Positions 47,201 through 60,692 of a stretch of 64,000 nucleotides of DNA are shown here, piece by piece. The stretch spans positions 35,557,977 through 35,621,976 of the forward strand of contig JAAONU010000014.1 of the NCBI GenBank assembly GCA_012932295.1, read 5' to 3'. Position numbers and translations under genes: made by a program. The notes under the pieces are model-generated. The model saw nothing but the letters and a program-made list of their open reading frames with translations. It did no database searches and was not told where the DNA came from. Each line of letters begins with the position of its first letter. Position 1 is the first letter of the stretch. This DNA comes from Cyclina sinensis (Eukaryota; Mollusca; Bivalvia; Venerida; Veneridae).

Positions 47201-49135
47201 ATTTCGACAAGTATTTCGACTATTAGATTCGAAAATAAGCAGATGCGTATATTTGGAGTTGTTGAGTCATATATTGCGAAATAGACACTATCAAACGTTT
47301 GTTTAGTAATAAAACAGAAGTTCCCACTTTACATTTAAGTATAAAACGGCAAGGAAAATGATAATGAATTGGATGAAATATTTCAACCAGTTATTAAAGA
47401 AAGATAGTCACTTATTACAAGTTATTGCGTAAATGTGAACCAAAACAGAGCCATTCAAAGTACCAATCTATATCAATCTGATTAAAATCATATCCTTAAT
47501 ATCGCTATGCTATTAGGAACTGAGGACGACCAACAGAAGGTCACCTTCTTGTGACCTATCCATCAGACAATCAGAGCAACGCTTCCACCCTCATGGAAGT
47601 AAATGTTCAACTTGTGAAAATCTATTTATATAGCTGGGATCCCAAACAATTATCTGCCATGTATAAACTGTCACTGAACTCAGGTAAATTTTTTTGTCAA
47701 GATCTTCCAAAATAATGAAATTAATGTTTGTGCAGAATATTATTTTTTCAAAATATCTAAGCATTTTCCGTTTCCGATTAAAACATGTTATGCTAGATAA
47801 GTTTACACGCTGTCTGGACAATCCGTGTATACATGTAAGCTATCGAGACGCGACATAAGCTACAGTGTCATTGGCTGGGATATAAATAACAATAGTGGAA
47901 ATTCCAGGTTATCGAACAGAAATAAATGCGTCGCGTAGGGAGATCGTGAACTTCAGTCAGATTGCAATCTATATCAGACAGTACAAAACAAATGTTATGT
48001 TACGAGAAATAGTCATTTCCTTTGTAACAGTTTATCTTACTTAATGACATTGTAATATACACATAACTATATTACCACAGAACAGAGTTATAGAGATCAA
48101 GTTAATGAATTGTCAATTAATGTCTGTATGTCGGAAACTCTAGGGTCCTCTACCCAAGTATACACATAACCTTAGATATAAACACTTCAGCTGATAACTT
48201 GAACATCGACTTGAACAAAGAGTATAGCTAAACTGAAAATGTTACTCAAAATGGGCAATTTTTTAACAAGTTTAACAAGGTTCATGAAATTTAGGGACCT
48301 ATCTCTACCTATCCTTTGCATAAAAGCTTTGAGTGTATAATTCACGAAGCGGTAAAGACAGGTTGCAATCACTACATGAGGTTGATGGTGGAATTTGAAT
48401 GCGACACATCCTCACACTACTGAGAACACCGGATGCGTAATGGAACAGACGGACTTAAGACGCGCGCAAATGTATATTAAATTGTCCTAACAACTGTATT
48501 AAGCGATAAAAGTATGATGACAGTTATATAAAGCGAGAGACGTTTGGCAATTCATTTTTACCAATTATTTGTCTAGTATTTCAGTCACGATATAATTGTT
48601 TATTGTCTGGCTTTAGTAAGTCCCCGATACAAGACAGACTACTCTAGTTGTGGTCTTTTTGAGTGTTTGCCAACAGTTCAGTCAGTACTGTAGTTCACTC
48701 GGTAAGAAATTAAATATAAAAAAGACAGCTAAAACGATGACCACCTTGGCAGCAACAAATTTAGGGGAAAATGTAATGTAGAAGACATTATTTTTGGATG
48801 AATTCCTCCAATGTGCTTTATGTTTTTGATGACTAAGGTGTGAAAACATGAAACCCACAGCATATAATGTAATAACATAAGCACGTTGACTAAAGATAGA
48901 CGTACAAACAGAAGTCAACGATTGCTTCAGAATTTGCAATTAAAGTTAACTTACAACAGTTTTTTTTACAAAGTTAACTTACAACAGTTTCTTACATTGG
49001 GATAATGATAGACACCAGACTAAGATCATGAGGAAATTTGAAATTGATTAACGATAAAGCGTTGGTAAGCAACCATGTTTCGGTCAGGCACGTTCATGTA
49101 CTATAAATAGACAGATTGTCAAAAAAAATGTTATC

Positions 49136-49407
49136 TTATTCAGGGGCGGATCCAGGATTTTGGGTTAGGGGGGGCGTAACTTTTAATCACTCTAAGCGGG
49201 AACGTTTAAATTGCGTGCACTCTGTGTTGTGTACGAGTACATCTCAAAAGGCAATGTTGTATAAAGATACGCGAGCGAAGCGAGCGAAGAAAAAATTGGA
49301 AAATATAGTATATTTTATTGTTTCCATACCAAAGAACATGTAAGCTCCGGGAATTTTAGGGGGGGCGTGCGCCGGGTGCGCCCCCCCCTGGATCCGCTAG
49401 TGTTATT
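49136..49407. mobile_element. short inverted-repeat element (MITE-like)
   Basis: CAGGGGCGGATCCAGG at 49141 is mirrored by CCTGGATCCGCTAGTG ending at 49402, with GGGGGGGCG/CGCCCCCCC further in. TTATT flanks both sides (49136-49140 and 49403-49407). Ends of the CAGGGGCGGATCCAGG kind are common in animal hAT-like non-autonomous elements, but hAT duplications are normally 8 bp, so the family is unsettled. Confidence 0.7.
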
Positions 49408-51037
49408 GTAAACAACGTTTCATATTATATAATGTAGGTTGAAATATGGAGTTTGATTCTATACAAAAATAGAACTGAGAGAGAGAGAGAGAGTGTCATA
49501 GGTCATGATAACGAGGGCCCTAAAGACAATTATTTCTTATTAAAGACTTCTGTAATTTCTTTCCTTTATAAACACGCGTGATAAAAAAGTTTACTTCAAC
49601 GTAATAGAGTTTATTTTTGTTGCCAAGAAAGGACCCAGAATACAGACATGAGTGTTTCGCCTAAAAGTACGTCTCAGTGATTGGGAAATAATATACGAGT
49701 TTATCTATAGTGAATATTAGAGTGCATTTGTACTGAGCAATCAACGATAAAGAACTGGACACTTTTCTTCTTATGGCTTGTTTCGTTGTTATCTTCGAAA
49801 GAGGGCTGTTTTTTTTTTGTTCCTAAATCTTTAAATATTTCTTCCAGTTCTTTTACAACGTAATAAATTATCATTAAAAAGGAAATAGTGAGTATTTTGA
49901 AAATTAGGTTTTCTGTACTTACGATATGTAATCGTATATGACGTCAGCAGGACTTTGGGAAATAGTGAAATTTGAGATCTGTTTAGATCCTCAATAACAT
50001 TTGATAAATATTTGCCTATGTTGATGGTAACAATAACACAAACTACAACTTGTTTATGTCGCTCGTTTCTTTGTAAAAGTTCGGTAATTCCCCATATAAA
50101 GATTTAATACTGAAAAAGAATACCTAACTTCATTTCTTTGAAATCAATAAAAAAGTATTGGAAATAAATATACAAAGTCTAGAAGATCATTCCCCTATGG
50201 CGACTACCACGATGCTGCTTCTGATGATGATTGTGATGGTGGTGGTGTTAATGATGTTACTGTGGATATTAACATGATATGATGCAATCTTTACTTCCAC
50301 ATATTTCAATATTCACTACCATGTTAGAGTATTGCGTATTAAAATAAAAAAAGATAGCATTACTTCATTCAAGCATATTGTAGTAGTTTCATATTAAGCG
50401 ATACTCCCTTTATTGACCTGCTATGTGTTTCATCGTGAACCTTTTCCGGTTAAAGTGCACTCACCGTTTATAGGGAAGTGAAAAACAAGTACATCGAGTC
50501 CCAGAAAATATACCCTAAGGTTCGTAATATATATTATGTTATGGATCTATTGACTGATATTTTTACTATGGTTGGCTACTCAGTTGTCAAATAAAAAGGT
50601 AAATATTAAACTGGATTTCCAAACAAATATGTCATGAAAATGGAATGACGAAAACATGTTTATTAATAAGCCAAGCGCCTTGTAATTAAAACGATTAAAA
50701 AAGGTTTTGCTCCTAGCATGTAACACATATGTATCTACCCATTAAATTTGTTGAAAAGTGCCCCCTTATGACTTATTTAAACCTTCATAAAGTAATTCAA
50801 CTACTTGGGCCCTTCTACGCACGCACGCAAGCACGCACGTGAAGAAGAAAAAAATATCGGGCAATCTGCCAAGCTTTAAGGAGTACATATTTAATTGTTC
50901 ATTTACGTCAATTCGAAACCGCAAGGTCATTGTTGCAGTGGTCCGAAATACGTGCTTTGTTAGCGTTTAGTTGCTTATGTTTCAGTTTAAGTGTCCTTCA
51001 ATATCAAAACAATGTCTCACGTGATTCAGTCTACCCT

Positions 51038-51039
<2 letters not shown>

Positions 51040-51073
<34 letters not shown>
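51040..51073 (+). repeat. GT microsatellite
   Basis: About 17 uninterrupted GT dinucleotides. The paralogous place in block A (about 11025-11060) holds an AC/ACGC-type tract. Confidence 0.97.
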
Positions 51074-51076
<3 letters not shown>

Positions 51077-52124
51077 AATATGTATGATAAAAATTACCTA
51101 AACATGTCAAGGAAGTTTACCTCCTTTTTCGTGCATAATAATGTTAATCACTGAAGGATTTATGCGTAATTACATTTATACCCTTCTTGGAAGAAATCCT
51201 TGTCACTTATTTTTCTAATTTACTTGATCTCTGAACAATTACTTTATTCTCAGCATGCATCTTGAATGGTATGCATCTTTGTCATTTTCAATGAAGAAAA
51301 ATTCGTGCATAAAGTAAGTTACAAGAATAATTGGAATCGAGCAGACCTGTCCTTTGAAGAATGGTCATTGACTTGCGAACTTTGGCTCAACGCTCATGAA
51401 CACTATACAGTTCTGGTTCATACAAGCCACTTACTATACAGACGGATCATTTTAAAACACTTTATTTTATAGACATTGAGTCATCTTAAATTTAGATTTT
51501 TCTCTTGCCCTTATCCAAGAGAAAAAGCCACCGACAATTAATTGGTGCACATTTTAGACAAATATTTTAGACTAGTGCCATATGATACTTTCCTTGTAAA
51601 CCCCCTACCTACGAACAAATTAGTTGGCCACAGTTCACCCCCTGCAGTTGTCATAACTACACCAACGTTTAGATGTCATTGTTTGATATTGCAATACGAG
51701 TCACAAACTACAAACTAGTGTTAACTGCTACTGAAAAGCAATCTATCACTGGTCAAGAGTGCTGCATGCGCAGATCCGTAAAAAGAGATGAAGTTATAAG
51801 CACCTGCATCATTTTCACAAACGTGTTTTCATTCTGCGCACTTAAACCTATCACTCTAGATTTTCGTTGGGCATATGATATAACACTTATAGACTTAAAG
51901 CGACTGACTCACAGACGATGATTAAAAGAAAATGTTTATACATCTTGAAATTCTTGCTGTAATCGTGAAGAACATATTTAAACTAAGTAACTGACTCAGT
52001 TTTTGTTACAGAAAAACATCAAAACATAAAGTTTTACACACTTTTATCGGTAAAAAATTTACCCCGTTAGTCACGGGGTAAATACTACAGTTATAAAAAT
52101 AATTTTGAGGCAGTCTATTAACGA

Positions 52125-52202
52125 GACGCCGTGGCTCAGTGGACTAAGTCGTCGCTCTATATTTTACTGACCGAAGGTCGTGGGTTCGAATCTGGTTAAG
52201 TC
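52125..52202 (+). mobile_element. tRNA-like sequence, SINE head or tRNA pseudogene
   Basis: An A-box-like TGGCTCAGTGG (52132-52142), a class II-style variable arm GACCGAAGGTC and a B-box GGTTCGAATCT lie at near-normal tRNA spacing. The T stem (GTGGG against CTGGT) and the acceptor ends (GACGCCG against TTAAGTC) do not pair, so it is not a working tRNA. It is absent from block A. Confidence 0.55.
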
Positions 52203-55200
52203 AAAACTTTTTTTTCAATTTTCATGGTGTATAGAAGCATAATATTATATTTTTTCCACAGTATATTAAATCCTGATAAATTTGAAAGAATAAAAAATTT
52301 CAGCAAAATTTTGTGAGTCAGTCGCTACAAGTTTCGGTTACGGACCTGTACGAAGTCCCCGGTCAATACCATTTTTACAGGTCCGGAAAGCACATATTGA
52401 CCTCAACATGTCTTTAATTGTACACTGAAAACAATTTCTAATAGATCACTTGAGTGTTAGTTCAACAGTTTAACAATAACGAATACGGTCATTTCATTGC
52501 AGTGTTCACTCAGTTAAACACCAGTCCTGAAAATATCAACTGATTCTGACTTTCCGTGTAAATTTAAAAAAAAGACAAACAGAATTTCAAGACGTTCCCA
52601 TTTTCAGTTTTGGTAAAGTGGAGTTTTACTGGTTGGCCAAATAAAAATTTTTCTAAGTCTATAATAAAATATTTTCTAACTAAATTTATAAAAAGAGTCA
52701 AGCTTAGCTTTCTTTTATCTTTTTTACTAACGTAAACACACGATGAAGGATAAGTTTACATGGGTGTATCCTATAGAGATTGGGATATTCTATTAAAGTA
52801 AATTATTTTTGTGTTTGAAAAGTTGTTTATCTATAAAAATACCAACAATGTGTTTAAAAACATGCAACTCTGTGAATTCTCAACCATATGAATGTATAAA
52901 AATCTCTCGAAAAATATAATAAATCTATCATTCTGTTACGCTACGCAACCTGTTACACGTTGGACATGTGCCAAGAAAAAGTATTTTGTAACAAACAACG
53001 TATGATCAAGCAAATCAGTTACTACTGCTTCAGACCAAGTTTCACAGCAATCAGTGCAGTTTTTTGTTTGTTTGTTTGTTGTTGTTGTTGTTGTTTTCTT
53101 GTTTTTTATTTGTTAAATAAAAATGATCATTTATTTTTCCTCGTCTATCGTCTTTTGAAACAACATTAATTTCCATTAATATTCCGTGTAGGTTTGTAAC
53201 GTAGAACAAATTAAATTTACTTTCAGCCTATTTTTATATCGCTGTATAACTACGAAAATAACAGAGGCATATTTTAATAGTACACTGTATTGTTGTGTTA
53301 TTATTTACTTTATTGAAAATGTACCTCGATGATCAGTTCAAACATACAACTACGTGCATGATTTAAGTACATACCATAACCTTGGTGTGCAGTTTAAGAT
53401 TTGTTGAGCTGTATATGATTTTTTTTTTAAACTTATCACCTGACTGATTTTCCATAGGTGGCGTGATATTTCAAAGTAAATAAACAAAATGTATCCATCG
53501 ACACTTGGGTTAATTTTAGCACCAAACACATTAAGGACCTTTTTTTTTAAATTGTATTCATTTTTCAGGGCGTCCAACGTCAATATTTATCCAAAAACAT
53601 GTCTATCTCAGTTGTTTTTGAGATTAACGAAGGTGTTTTTTTTTTGGTGTTTTTTTAGTAGAAAAAAAAACATTGCAAGAACAATGTCAAATGTATAAAC
53701 GACCGAACTGACACATTGAATGACATGTTTTTTGATACAAACTTGTACGAAGTCTTGGCATCGTTTGCTTTAATTTGCGTCACGATTACGTAAATTGATC
53801 TTGGCGTATTCATTACCAGCACCTTGCAATTGTTCTTTCATAACATTTGACGCGATATTTGCTAAATGTGGTTCTTCTTTGACTATTTAAATAAAATATT
53901 TAAAGAAGATAAAATCTCAATTCGAAAATAAGAATTAGAACTGTTATTTTATAGCATAAACAGACGTATACTCTCATGACTCATAGGTAGTATGCAAGTA
54001 GCAATAACAATAGACATAAATTGCAATTACGCAAACCAAACGCGTTAGGAAATGGAAAAAAACATCAAAATATGTCAATGATTAAAACAGTAGAAAAAAA
54101 TTACATACGATAACAAAGTTTGATAAGCACTACTATTGTTTAAGAAATTCATAAATCACAATGAATAATAACAAATAATAATAAAAATAATAAGTACATA
54201 GCAAGAATACGTTAGGTGTTGACATGTAGTATCTCATCGGATAGACGAAAGGGCAGGGCACGGTATTAGAGGAATGGGTTATTCCCTTGCGAGATTTTGT
54301 TTAACACACTGGCACTTGATTGGCAAATTTGTTTGAAATTTAGTGGTCTAATGCCTATGAACGCCGTCGCTATAAATAAATATTGAGTTATTTGGGGGCT
54401 TGGGTGTGACACCACTATATATATATTTCAAAAAAAGTGTTGATCAAGTTGCACTGGTTCAACACTCACAACTCGTATGATATTATAATACCAATCTTAA
54501 CATACAGATTATGCCCCATTGACACTCCAGACAGCTACACTCTGAGATCGACATTTTAATTTTTAAAAAGTTAATGTTATCAACCAAATCATAGCTTGTG
54601 TCATAGTCTGAAACCTAATTTAGTTCAGTTTTACCAGTAATGCTGCAGGATATTTTTTGCACGGGATTTTCCCTAAGAGCATTGTAAATGATATTGTGTG
54701 CATTAATAAAGTCCAGAACAGCACATAGAACCGTGCAAAAGCGTCACGTTAAAAACAAATAAATGTAGATACAAAGTCAATGATATCACAAAACCAAACG
54801 GTAAAGGCAAACGTCAACGTAAATTGTAACATGTAGAACATATCTGAAGTGTCTTTTAAGGGTACTTTAGATTCTTCAAGACATGCAATCGCCCTTCCGC
54901 CGTACTGGAAACCGTACAAAATTAGTTTGTTTCGGCCTTTCAAAAAAAAGTAATAACAAGTCTGTCAATTAAAGATTAAAAAAAGAAACTATGTCTCAAG
55001 TGGATATTAATAATTTAATTCTTATTGCCTAAGTGTTCTTCATTTAGACATAAAAAAACAACCCTTTTCTTACAATTTGTGCACCTATTGTGCAATTTAA
55101 ACACCATTGTTTGGATCTTTTAAGCACACAGGTCTGATTTCTTTTTCATCGAATAAAATTACTCTTGTACAAATAATAACATAATGACTGTTTTTTTTCT

Positions 55201-56741
55201 AAGTTGTTTTTCCAGTAGTAATTGTTTAGCTCTGGTGTGCTAAATTTTAGGCTTGAAAGCACGTGGGAACAATCAATTACTTGACTATGCTATTTTTCCT
55301 ATTTCATTCACTTAGTAGGTAAAAGGTGTAAATAAGTACATAATGATAACATGGTTTGTATTTCCAGATTTGCTGAACTGTGATCTCGTTTTATTACATA
55401 TATCAGGATAACTCGTATCTTTTTGGCACATAAAAAAGCTTATGGTGCTATCTTCAAATTCAAGGTGACCTATACTTTAATCTTTGGCCTACTAACCCTC
55501 TTCTACTTAATCGGACAGCAGCGCTAAAGTTTGAAGGTTGTTGGTCCAATATTTCTCGAGTTATTGAGCGGAAGCCATTAATTTTTCAAATTTAAGGTGA
55601 CCGTAACTTTAACATTTAAACTTCTGACCTCAAACACAATAGTTGTGGGTTTTTTGTACTAAATAAGGGCAACCACTTTGTGAAGTTTGACGGGTTTATG
55701 TCAAATGGTACACGAGTGATTGAATGGAATTTATGTGGTGAATCAACCGACAGACCAGCTGGCTGACCTACTGACCTGTATATCACCTCTTCTTCGTAAA
55801 GGGGGAGAGCAAAATAATTATACGAGATATACTATTGATCAACATGTCAATTAGGAAATTACGTCGACCTGCCTACTTTTTAAGTACAATGCATATTAAA
55901 CTTACTCTTCAATTAACCTGCGATAAAAAATAATTTTGCACGTGATCTTTGTTAGATGTCGGTGAGTGATTTTAACGCAGTTGTGACGTCGTTACTGAAC
56001 AGGCGATACATATTTTGACTAAGTAACTTCAAACACTTCGAATGTCGACTATTTGTTGATTAAAACATTGAACAGTTATTTGTTAAACCTTTGCGTGACT
56101 AGTACAATTTTCAGCAAAACGCACTTTATCTTTCTGGTCATGCGCAGACAAACATTTAGACTTTGTCTTAGTTAATTATGTTCCTGCTAAAGATGTTTTA
56201 ACCTTACTTCCAATACAGCCGGGTTTCAAGTGTTAATACCTCTTATGTGACAATGATAATGATGGTAATGGATATGATAAATAGATAACGTAAGCCCCTA
56301 CTTTCAACCGGTATTGCGTTAATGAGTGCTCTCTAGAAGGTAATGAACTAGGTTAAAATTACTAAACTGATCACTTTCGCCCTTGAATGTTATACAACCA
56401 CTATAAAAAGAACGAATGAGATGGACTTAGCCTCTCATTAAAACGAGATACTTTGTATACACAAATAACAATGCTCAACCTAAACAGCTCTTAGAGCTTC
56501 TCAGTAGAACTTACCTCTGACAGACACCAAATAACAAATGTAAGATTTCAAGAAAGAGACATTTTCTGTGTTTGATCTCAAGCAACTTTGATTTAAAAAC
56601 TTGATTATCAATGATTACATAAAAAGTGTTGCGTCATCTTACGTATTGCATACACGTCAATGCAGAGCACATATATAAACCAATCAAATTAGACTGCATT
56701 GAAATTATCAGTTCAGTTGCAAATACAGTTTTCAACTCATT

Positions 56742-56922
56742 AAAATCCTTCATTCAGCCATTACATAAATATAAAATATTCTTGTCAAAGTCTAAAATTG
56801 CTAACATTTTTCAAGACTCGAACATGGACCAACAATGAAATGAAATGACGTCAGCACTATATTTGACCCAAGGCATGACTTAGCAAGCTCGGTAAATGAT
56901 TCTCGCTTTCAGAAGCTAATTT
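56742..56922 (+). repeat. ~180 bp direct repeat, left copy
   Basis: Nearly identical to 61089-61268, with only a few differences (for example GGTAAATGATTCTCGC versus GGTACATGATTCTTGC). Its left flank continues the alignment with block A, but its right flank does not. Confidence 0.93.
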
Positions 56923-57306
56923 AAAACAACTTCCCTAGCCCTAGGATTATTGATATTAACATAATTTTCACAATCAACTAACGGATCTAGAATCATATTC
57001 CAATCCCCGCATATTACGGCCTATTCATTGTCAATTTCATTATTGCGGACCGGCAAAAGCCGGTTCGCTATATTTAATCCGGTGTTTGAAAAGACCCATG
57101 GGGTTACGTAATAAGAATGTGTCCTAACATCAGTGCAAATATTGTTCAGTTGTTACGAAAAGTTCTAGGCACAGTCTATTACACTAGCAGCTCAAGACGG
57201 AGGCGCACCCGTCGCGCGCGCCCCCTAAAATACACTGACTAAAGGTGTTATAATATGTCTATTTAGTATATGTCTTTAAATAATGTATACTTTATTGTTT
57301 TAGTTA

Positions 57307-57595
57307 TTAGGTTGTTGTAAAAAAGGGCTTATCTTCATTTGGTCCATAAATACAAGCTATTGTCATTCGTTTGTCGGAAATAAATACATCTAGTATGATA
57401 AAATTACCTTCGATATCTCTATAAATGTTTTCAACTTTTTGTTCAAAAGTGTTCTGAAATAGAATCATCACACCTCGACTATTGCTGGTAAATGGGTTAG
57501 TAAAAGCCTCGTATCCCCACTCTGACTTTACATATGAACATAATTGTGGTGTTATATGAATGTCTTGTAAACAAATAATATCATATTTCTTTTCT
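57307..57595 (-). pseudogene. LINE endonuclease fragment (downstream part)
   Basis: The minus-strand frame from 57595 to a TAA at 57307-57309 reads KKYDIICLQDIH, then SEWGYEAF, NSRGVMILFQN, GNFIILDVF and ACIYGPNED. These are the hallmark motifs of the APE-type endonuclease at the N-terminus of LINE ORF2 (DIICLQ with a degraded ETH, SRGV, GNFIILD, YGPN). No reverse transcriptase follows, so the copy is deleted as well as stopped. At 57596 the frame meets the insertion described next; its upstream part resumes at 60606. Confidence 0.85.
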
Positions 57596-58055
57596 GGTAT
57601 GAAACCACCAATTCAGCTCAAAAAATGGTACCCGCATAATGGCGGCTAGAAATAGTTATCAGTTTTCTTGGCTATTTTTAACATTTTTGCCCTAATCTGT
57701 GTATTTTTTTGCTGGAATCATTTTGTTTGACTATTTCTGATAGCGTGGTAGCAATTTTATGCTCATATGCATTCAGAATAGAATTCACAATGTGAAATTG
57801 TTTCACATACCCCAATCTGAAAATTAGCTGAGATTTTTTGTTAATTTTATGGGTAAGTTTACATGAGCAGAAATATCTTTCTTGTTTGAAACACAACCCC
57901 CACTTTTCTTGCTATTTTTCATGAGTACAGATATAGATCTACAAGAATATGTAAGTTAACGCTATTTAAAAAAGGTTTTGCTATGTTTTACAGCCCTGTG
58001 AACTTTATAAATTGTATATGGAATAAAGAAGGAATCTATTTGGTGGTTTCACACC
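57596..58055 (+). repeat. 460 bp unit 1 with its own inverted ends
   Basis: Nearly identical (about 97% by eye) to 60149-60605 in direct orientation. It has terminal inverted repeats GGTATGAAACCACCAA and TTGGTGGTTTCACACC, so each unit looks like a complete MITE. Confidence 0.9.
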
Positions 58056-60148
58056 TATAAGAAAAATTTCATTTCCTGTTGTCTGCATATGAAAACTTTT
58101 AAACTTGCCAGAATGTAGAATTTTGATGTTTTTATTGCTAAAATGCTTTAAAGAAGAATGCCAGGAGTGGATTTAGTGAGTTTTCAAACTTTTCATACTG
58201 CAGTAAAGCCATTATGGTAAAATTGCAGGAAAATTGTCCTTGTAAAACTGTAAACAGAATTTTTGTGTACACAAACCTGATATTTTTGGCAAGGAGTAAG
58301 TTTTGTAAGCTGCCAGAGTGCTCACAAGAGCCATTTATTGTAGTTTAGCTTATTTAGTGAGCATGAAACAGTTAGCTGGGTTCAAAATTCATGGGTATGA
58401 TGAGAACAAGAAGTTTGGTAATGTCAGGTTTTACTGCACAGTAGGACTTAATTCAGTCAAACAATGTTTCTACTGGTCATTGAGCTTCTGTTTATGTTTT
58501 ATATTAGTCTGTTTATGGATAAGAAGAAAGTGCATTAAGCTTCTTTCAAGTTTTCATGATATTTGATTAAGATAGTGTGTAGTTGAGGCTTTGGGAAGTC
58601 TTAAGCAGACAGTGGTATAATATTTGTGGCTGGTTCACAAAGACAGGTACCTCAAAGCTAACAAAATAATATTACTCTTGGAATCTGTTTTCTGATTCTG
58701 TTAATACTTTTATTGTGTAAGTTTTCATCTTTGTTAGGCTACAGTATTTTCACATAACCAGTGCTATTATTCTAGTTTGACAGTTTGCATACAAGGTATG
58801 GATGGAGGAACAGTACTTGTATTTGGAAATTTTCAGGCTAAAGCAATGCTATTTTCTTGAAACCCATCCACTGCAGCTACATTGCTTTAGCCAAAACTGT
58901 GTCCAACATCAATTTCATACAATTTATAACATTTGCTTGACTGTTTATGCTATATTGTAAGGGTATGAAGTGATCTTGAAAGGGAACATGCTAATTAGGT
59001 AGAAAAGTAAAGTTTAAAATTTGTGGGTATATGTTACATGCAGTAGCTACCAATATATGCATTTTCTATTTTCAGAGTGAAATATTCTTCTAATCAGTTA
59101 GAAAAATCCCTTCCTTTGGTTGTATCTGTGTTTAGGACTCAAGGATTGCTTTGCCTTTTGCACATATCAGATGCACTCACATGACTACACACTGGCCATA
59201 GAGGTGGAGCCCATGTTGAAGATCTATCATTGCCATTTTAAGTAGGTAAACAGTCATTTTCATTCATACTTACAGTTAAACATTGCTCAAGAAGTAATAA
59301 GAACAATTTATATCAGTGTAAAGACAGTATATGATAGATGAACAATAAAATTTTGTATGTTGAATACATGTCTAACATTCAGGTGGTGTTCCTGGACTTT
59401 TCTAAAATAAAATTGTTAAAATTTCCTCCTTCAAAGAGGTGTAATTGGCATGACAGAAGAAAAATGTAGCATTTATTCTGTTATATTGTATATAAATACT
59501 TCAGTTCTTAGGTTTAAAGAAGGCATGGACAGCATAAACTATCATTTGAGACAGATGGGGATACAAGACAGAGAAGGACCAGAGAAATTTTGATCTCTTT
59601 TGGCAGACAGAAGGACCATAGCTTTATAAATCTATTTGCTGATTTTTGACCTGGAGGTATAACAGTAACCTCTTGAAATAATCTAGTGTGATGCCTTTTC
59701 ACATACAAGATAGAGAATTGCAGTTCAGTCATGCTTATTAGGACAAAATATGACTTGAAAGTCAAAATAGTTTGAAAAATTTGCTTTTTTTTCCCAAAAA
59801 ATCTTCATGCAACTAACAATATTATGTATTGTCTTCAAATGTGTAACCCTAAATTTGATAAAATTTGATAAATTAAGTATTCACACATATTTATTAAGCT
59901 GAGACAGATTTGGTTCAAATATATAACGCGTTTTAAAAAATAACAGAGTAATTTCACCACAGACACTTTCTTTCATTTTGCTGCTCTTGTTCGCAGTCCG
60001 CACAGACATTTTGAGTCATTTTAAAAGCTTCATTTTATGAAAAGTACTAGTAATTCTGGACTGAAATTTGATTTTCTTAAGTTGAAATTAGTCACTCTTG
60101 ATGTAGAAACCAAAAAATCACAGTATCAGAAAAAAAAGTTTTCTTATA
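58056..60148. other. inner segment of the composite insertion
   Basis: 2.1 kb of T-rich single-copy sequence between the two 460 bp units. Small open frames (58318-58566, 59514-59765) show no domain. It is not present in block A. Confidence 0.6.
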
Positions 60149-60605
60149 GGTATGAAACCACCAATTCAGCTCAAAAAATTGTACCCGCATAATGGCGGCT
60201 AGAAATAGTTCTCAGTTTTCTTGGCTATTTTTAACATTTTTGCCCTAATCTGTGTATTTTTTGCTGGAATCATCTTGTTTGACTATTTCTCAGCGTGGTA
60301 GCAGTTTTATGCTCATATGCATTCAGAATAGAATTCACAATGTGAAATAGTTTCACATACCCCAATCTGAAAATTAGCTGAGATTTTTTGTTAATTTTAT
60401 GGGTAAGTTTACATGAGCAGAAATATCTTTCTTGTTTGAAACACAACCCCCACTTTTCTTGCTATTTTCCATGAGTACAGATATAGATCTACAAGAATAT
60501 GTAAGTTGACGCTATTTAAAAAAGGTTTTGCTATGTTTTTCAGCCCTGTGAACTTTATGAATTTTATATGGAATAAAGAAGGAATCTATTTGGTGGTTTC
60601 ACACC
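60149..60605 (+). repeat. 460 bp unit 2
   Basis: Direct copy of 57596-58055 with scattered substitutions and small deletions, for example the loss of GAT near 60290. Confidence 0.9.
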
Positions 60606-60692
60606 TTCTCTGACATAGTGAAATAAATCCCTCCGTTTCTTAGTATTTCCAATTCCCTGACAATTCTGTGAGTATATAGTAATTTCAACCAT
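60606..60692 (-). pseudogene. LINE endonuclease fragment (start of ORF2)
   Basis: The minus-strand frame from an ATG at 60690-60692 reads MVEITIYSQNCQGIGNTKKR and continues RDLFHYVRE before meeting the insertion at 60605. SQNCQGIGN-KKRRDLF is the expected N-terminal strand and first active-site asparagine region of LINE endonucleases, and it joins in frame to the part at 57595. Confidence 0.85.

Larger units (their letters stand above)
57592..60609. mobile_element. 3.0 kb composite insertion in LINE, 4 bp TSD TTCT
   Basis: The insertion is 57596-60605. TTCT lies outside both ends (57592-57595, 60606-60609), and deleting the insertion with one TTCT restores the LINE endonuclease frame exactly (RE then KKYDIICLQ). 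It begins GGTATGAAACCACCAA and ends TTGGTGGTTTCACACC. It consists of unit 1 (57596-58055), an inner 2.1 kb (58056-60148) and unit 2 (60149-60605). The inner segment starts TATAAGAAAA and ends TTTTCTTATA. The inner part is T-rich and has no recognised gene. Confidence 0.8.

Noticed and set aside
52125..52202. Functional tRNA gene
   Set aside because: The acceptor and T stems do not pair; only the internal promoter boxes are preserved.
57307..57595. Cellular APE1/exonuclease III gene
   Set aside because: The motifs fit the endonuclease of LINE ORF2 (SRGV, GNFIILD, YGPN). The frame is broken, and the position inside duplicated targets fits a retrotransposon.
57596..60605. LTR retrotransposon with 460 bp LTRs
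   Set aside because: The direct repeats contain TG...CA ends, but the duplication lies outside longer GGTATG/CACACC ends and is 4 bp. There is no primer-binding site next to unit 1, no polypurine tract before unit 2, and no gag or pol.
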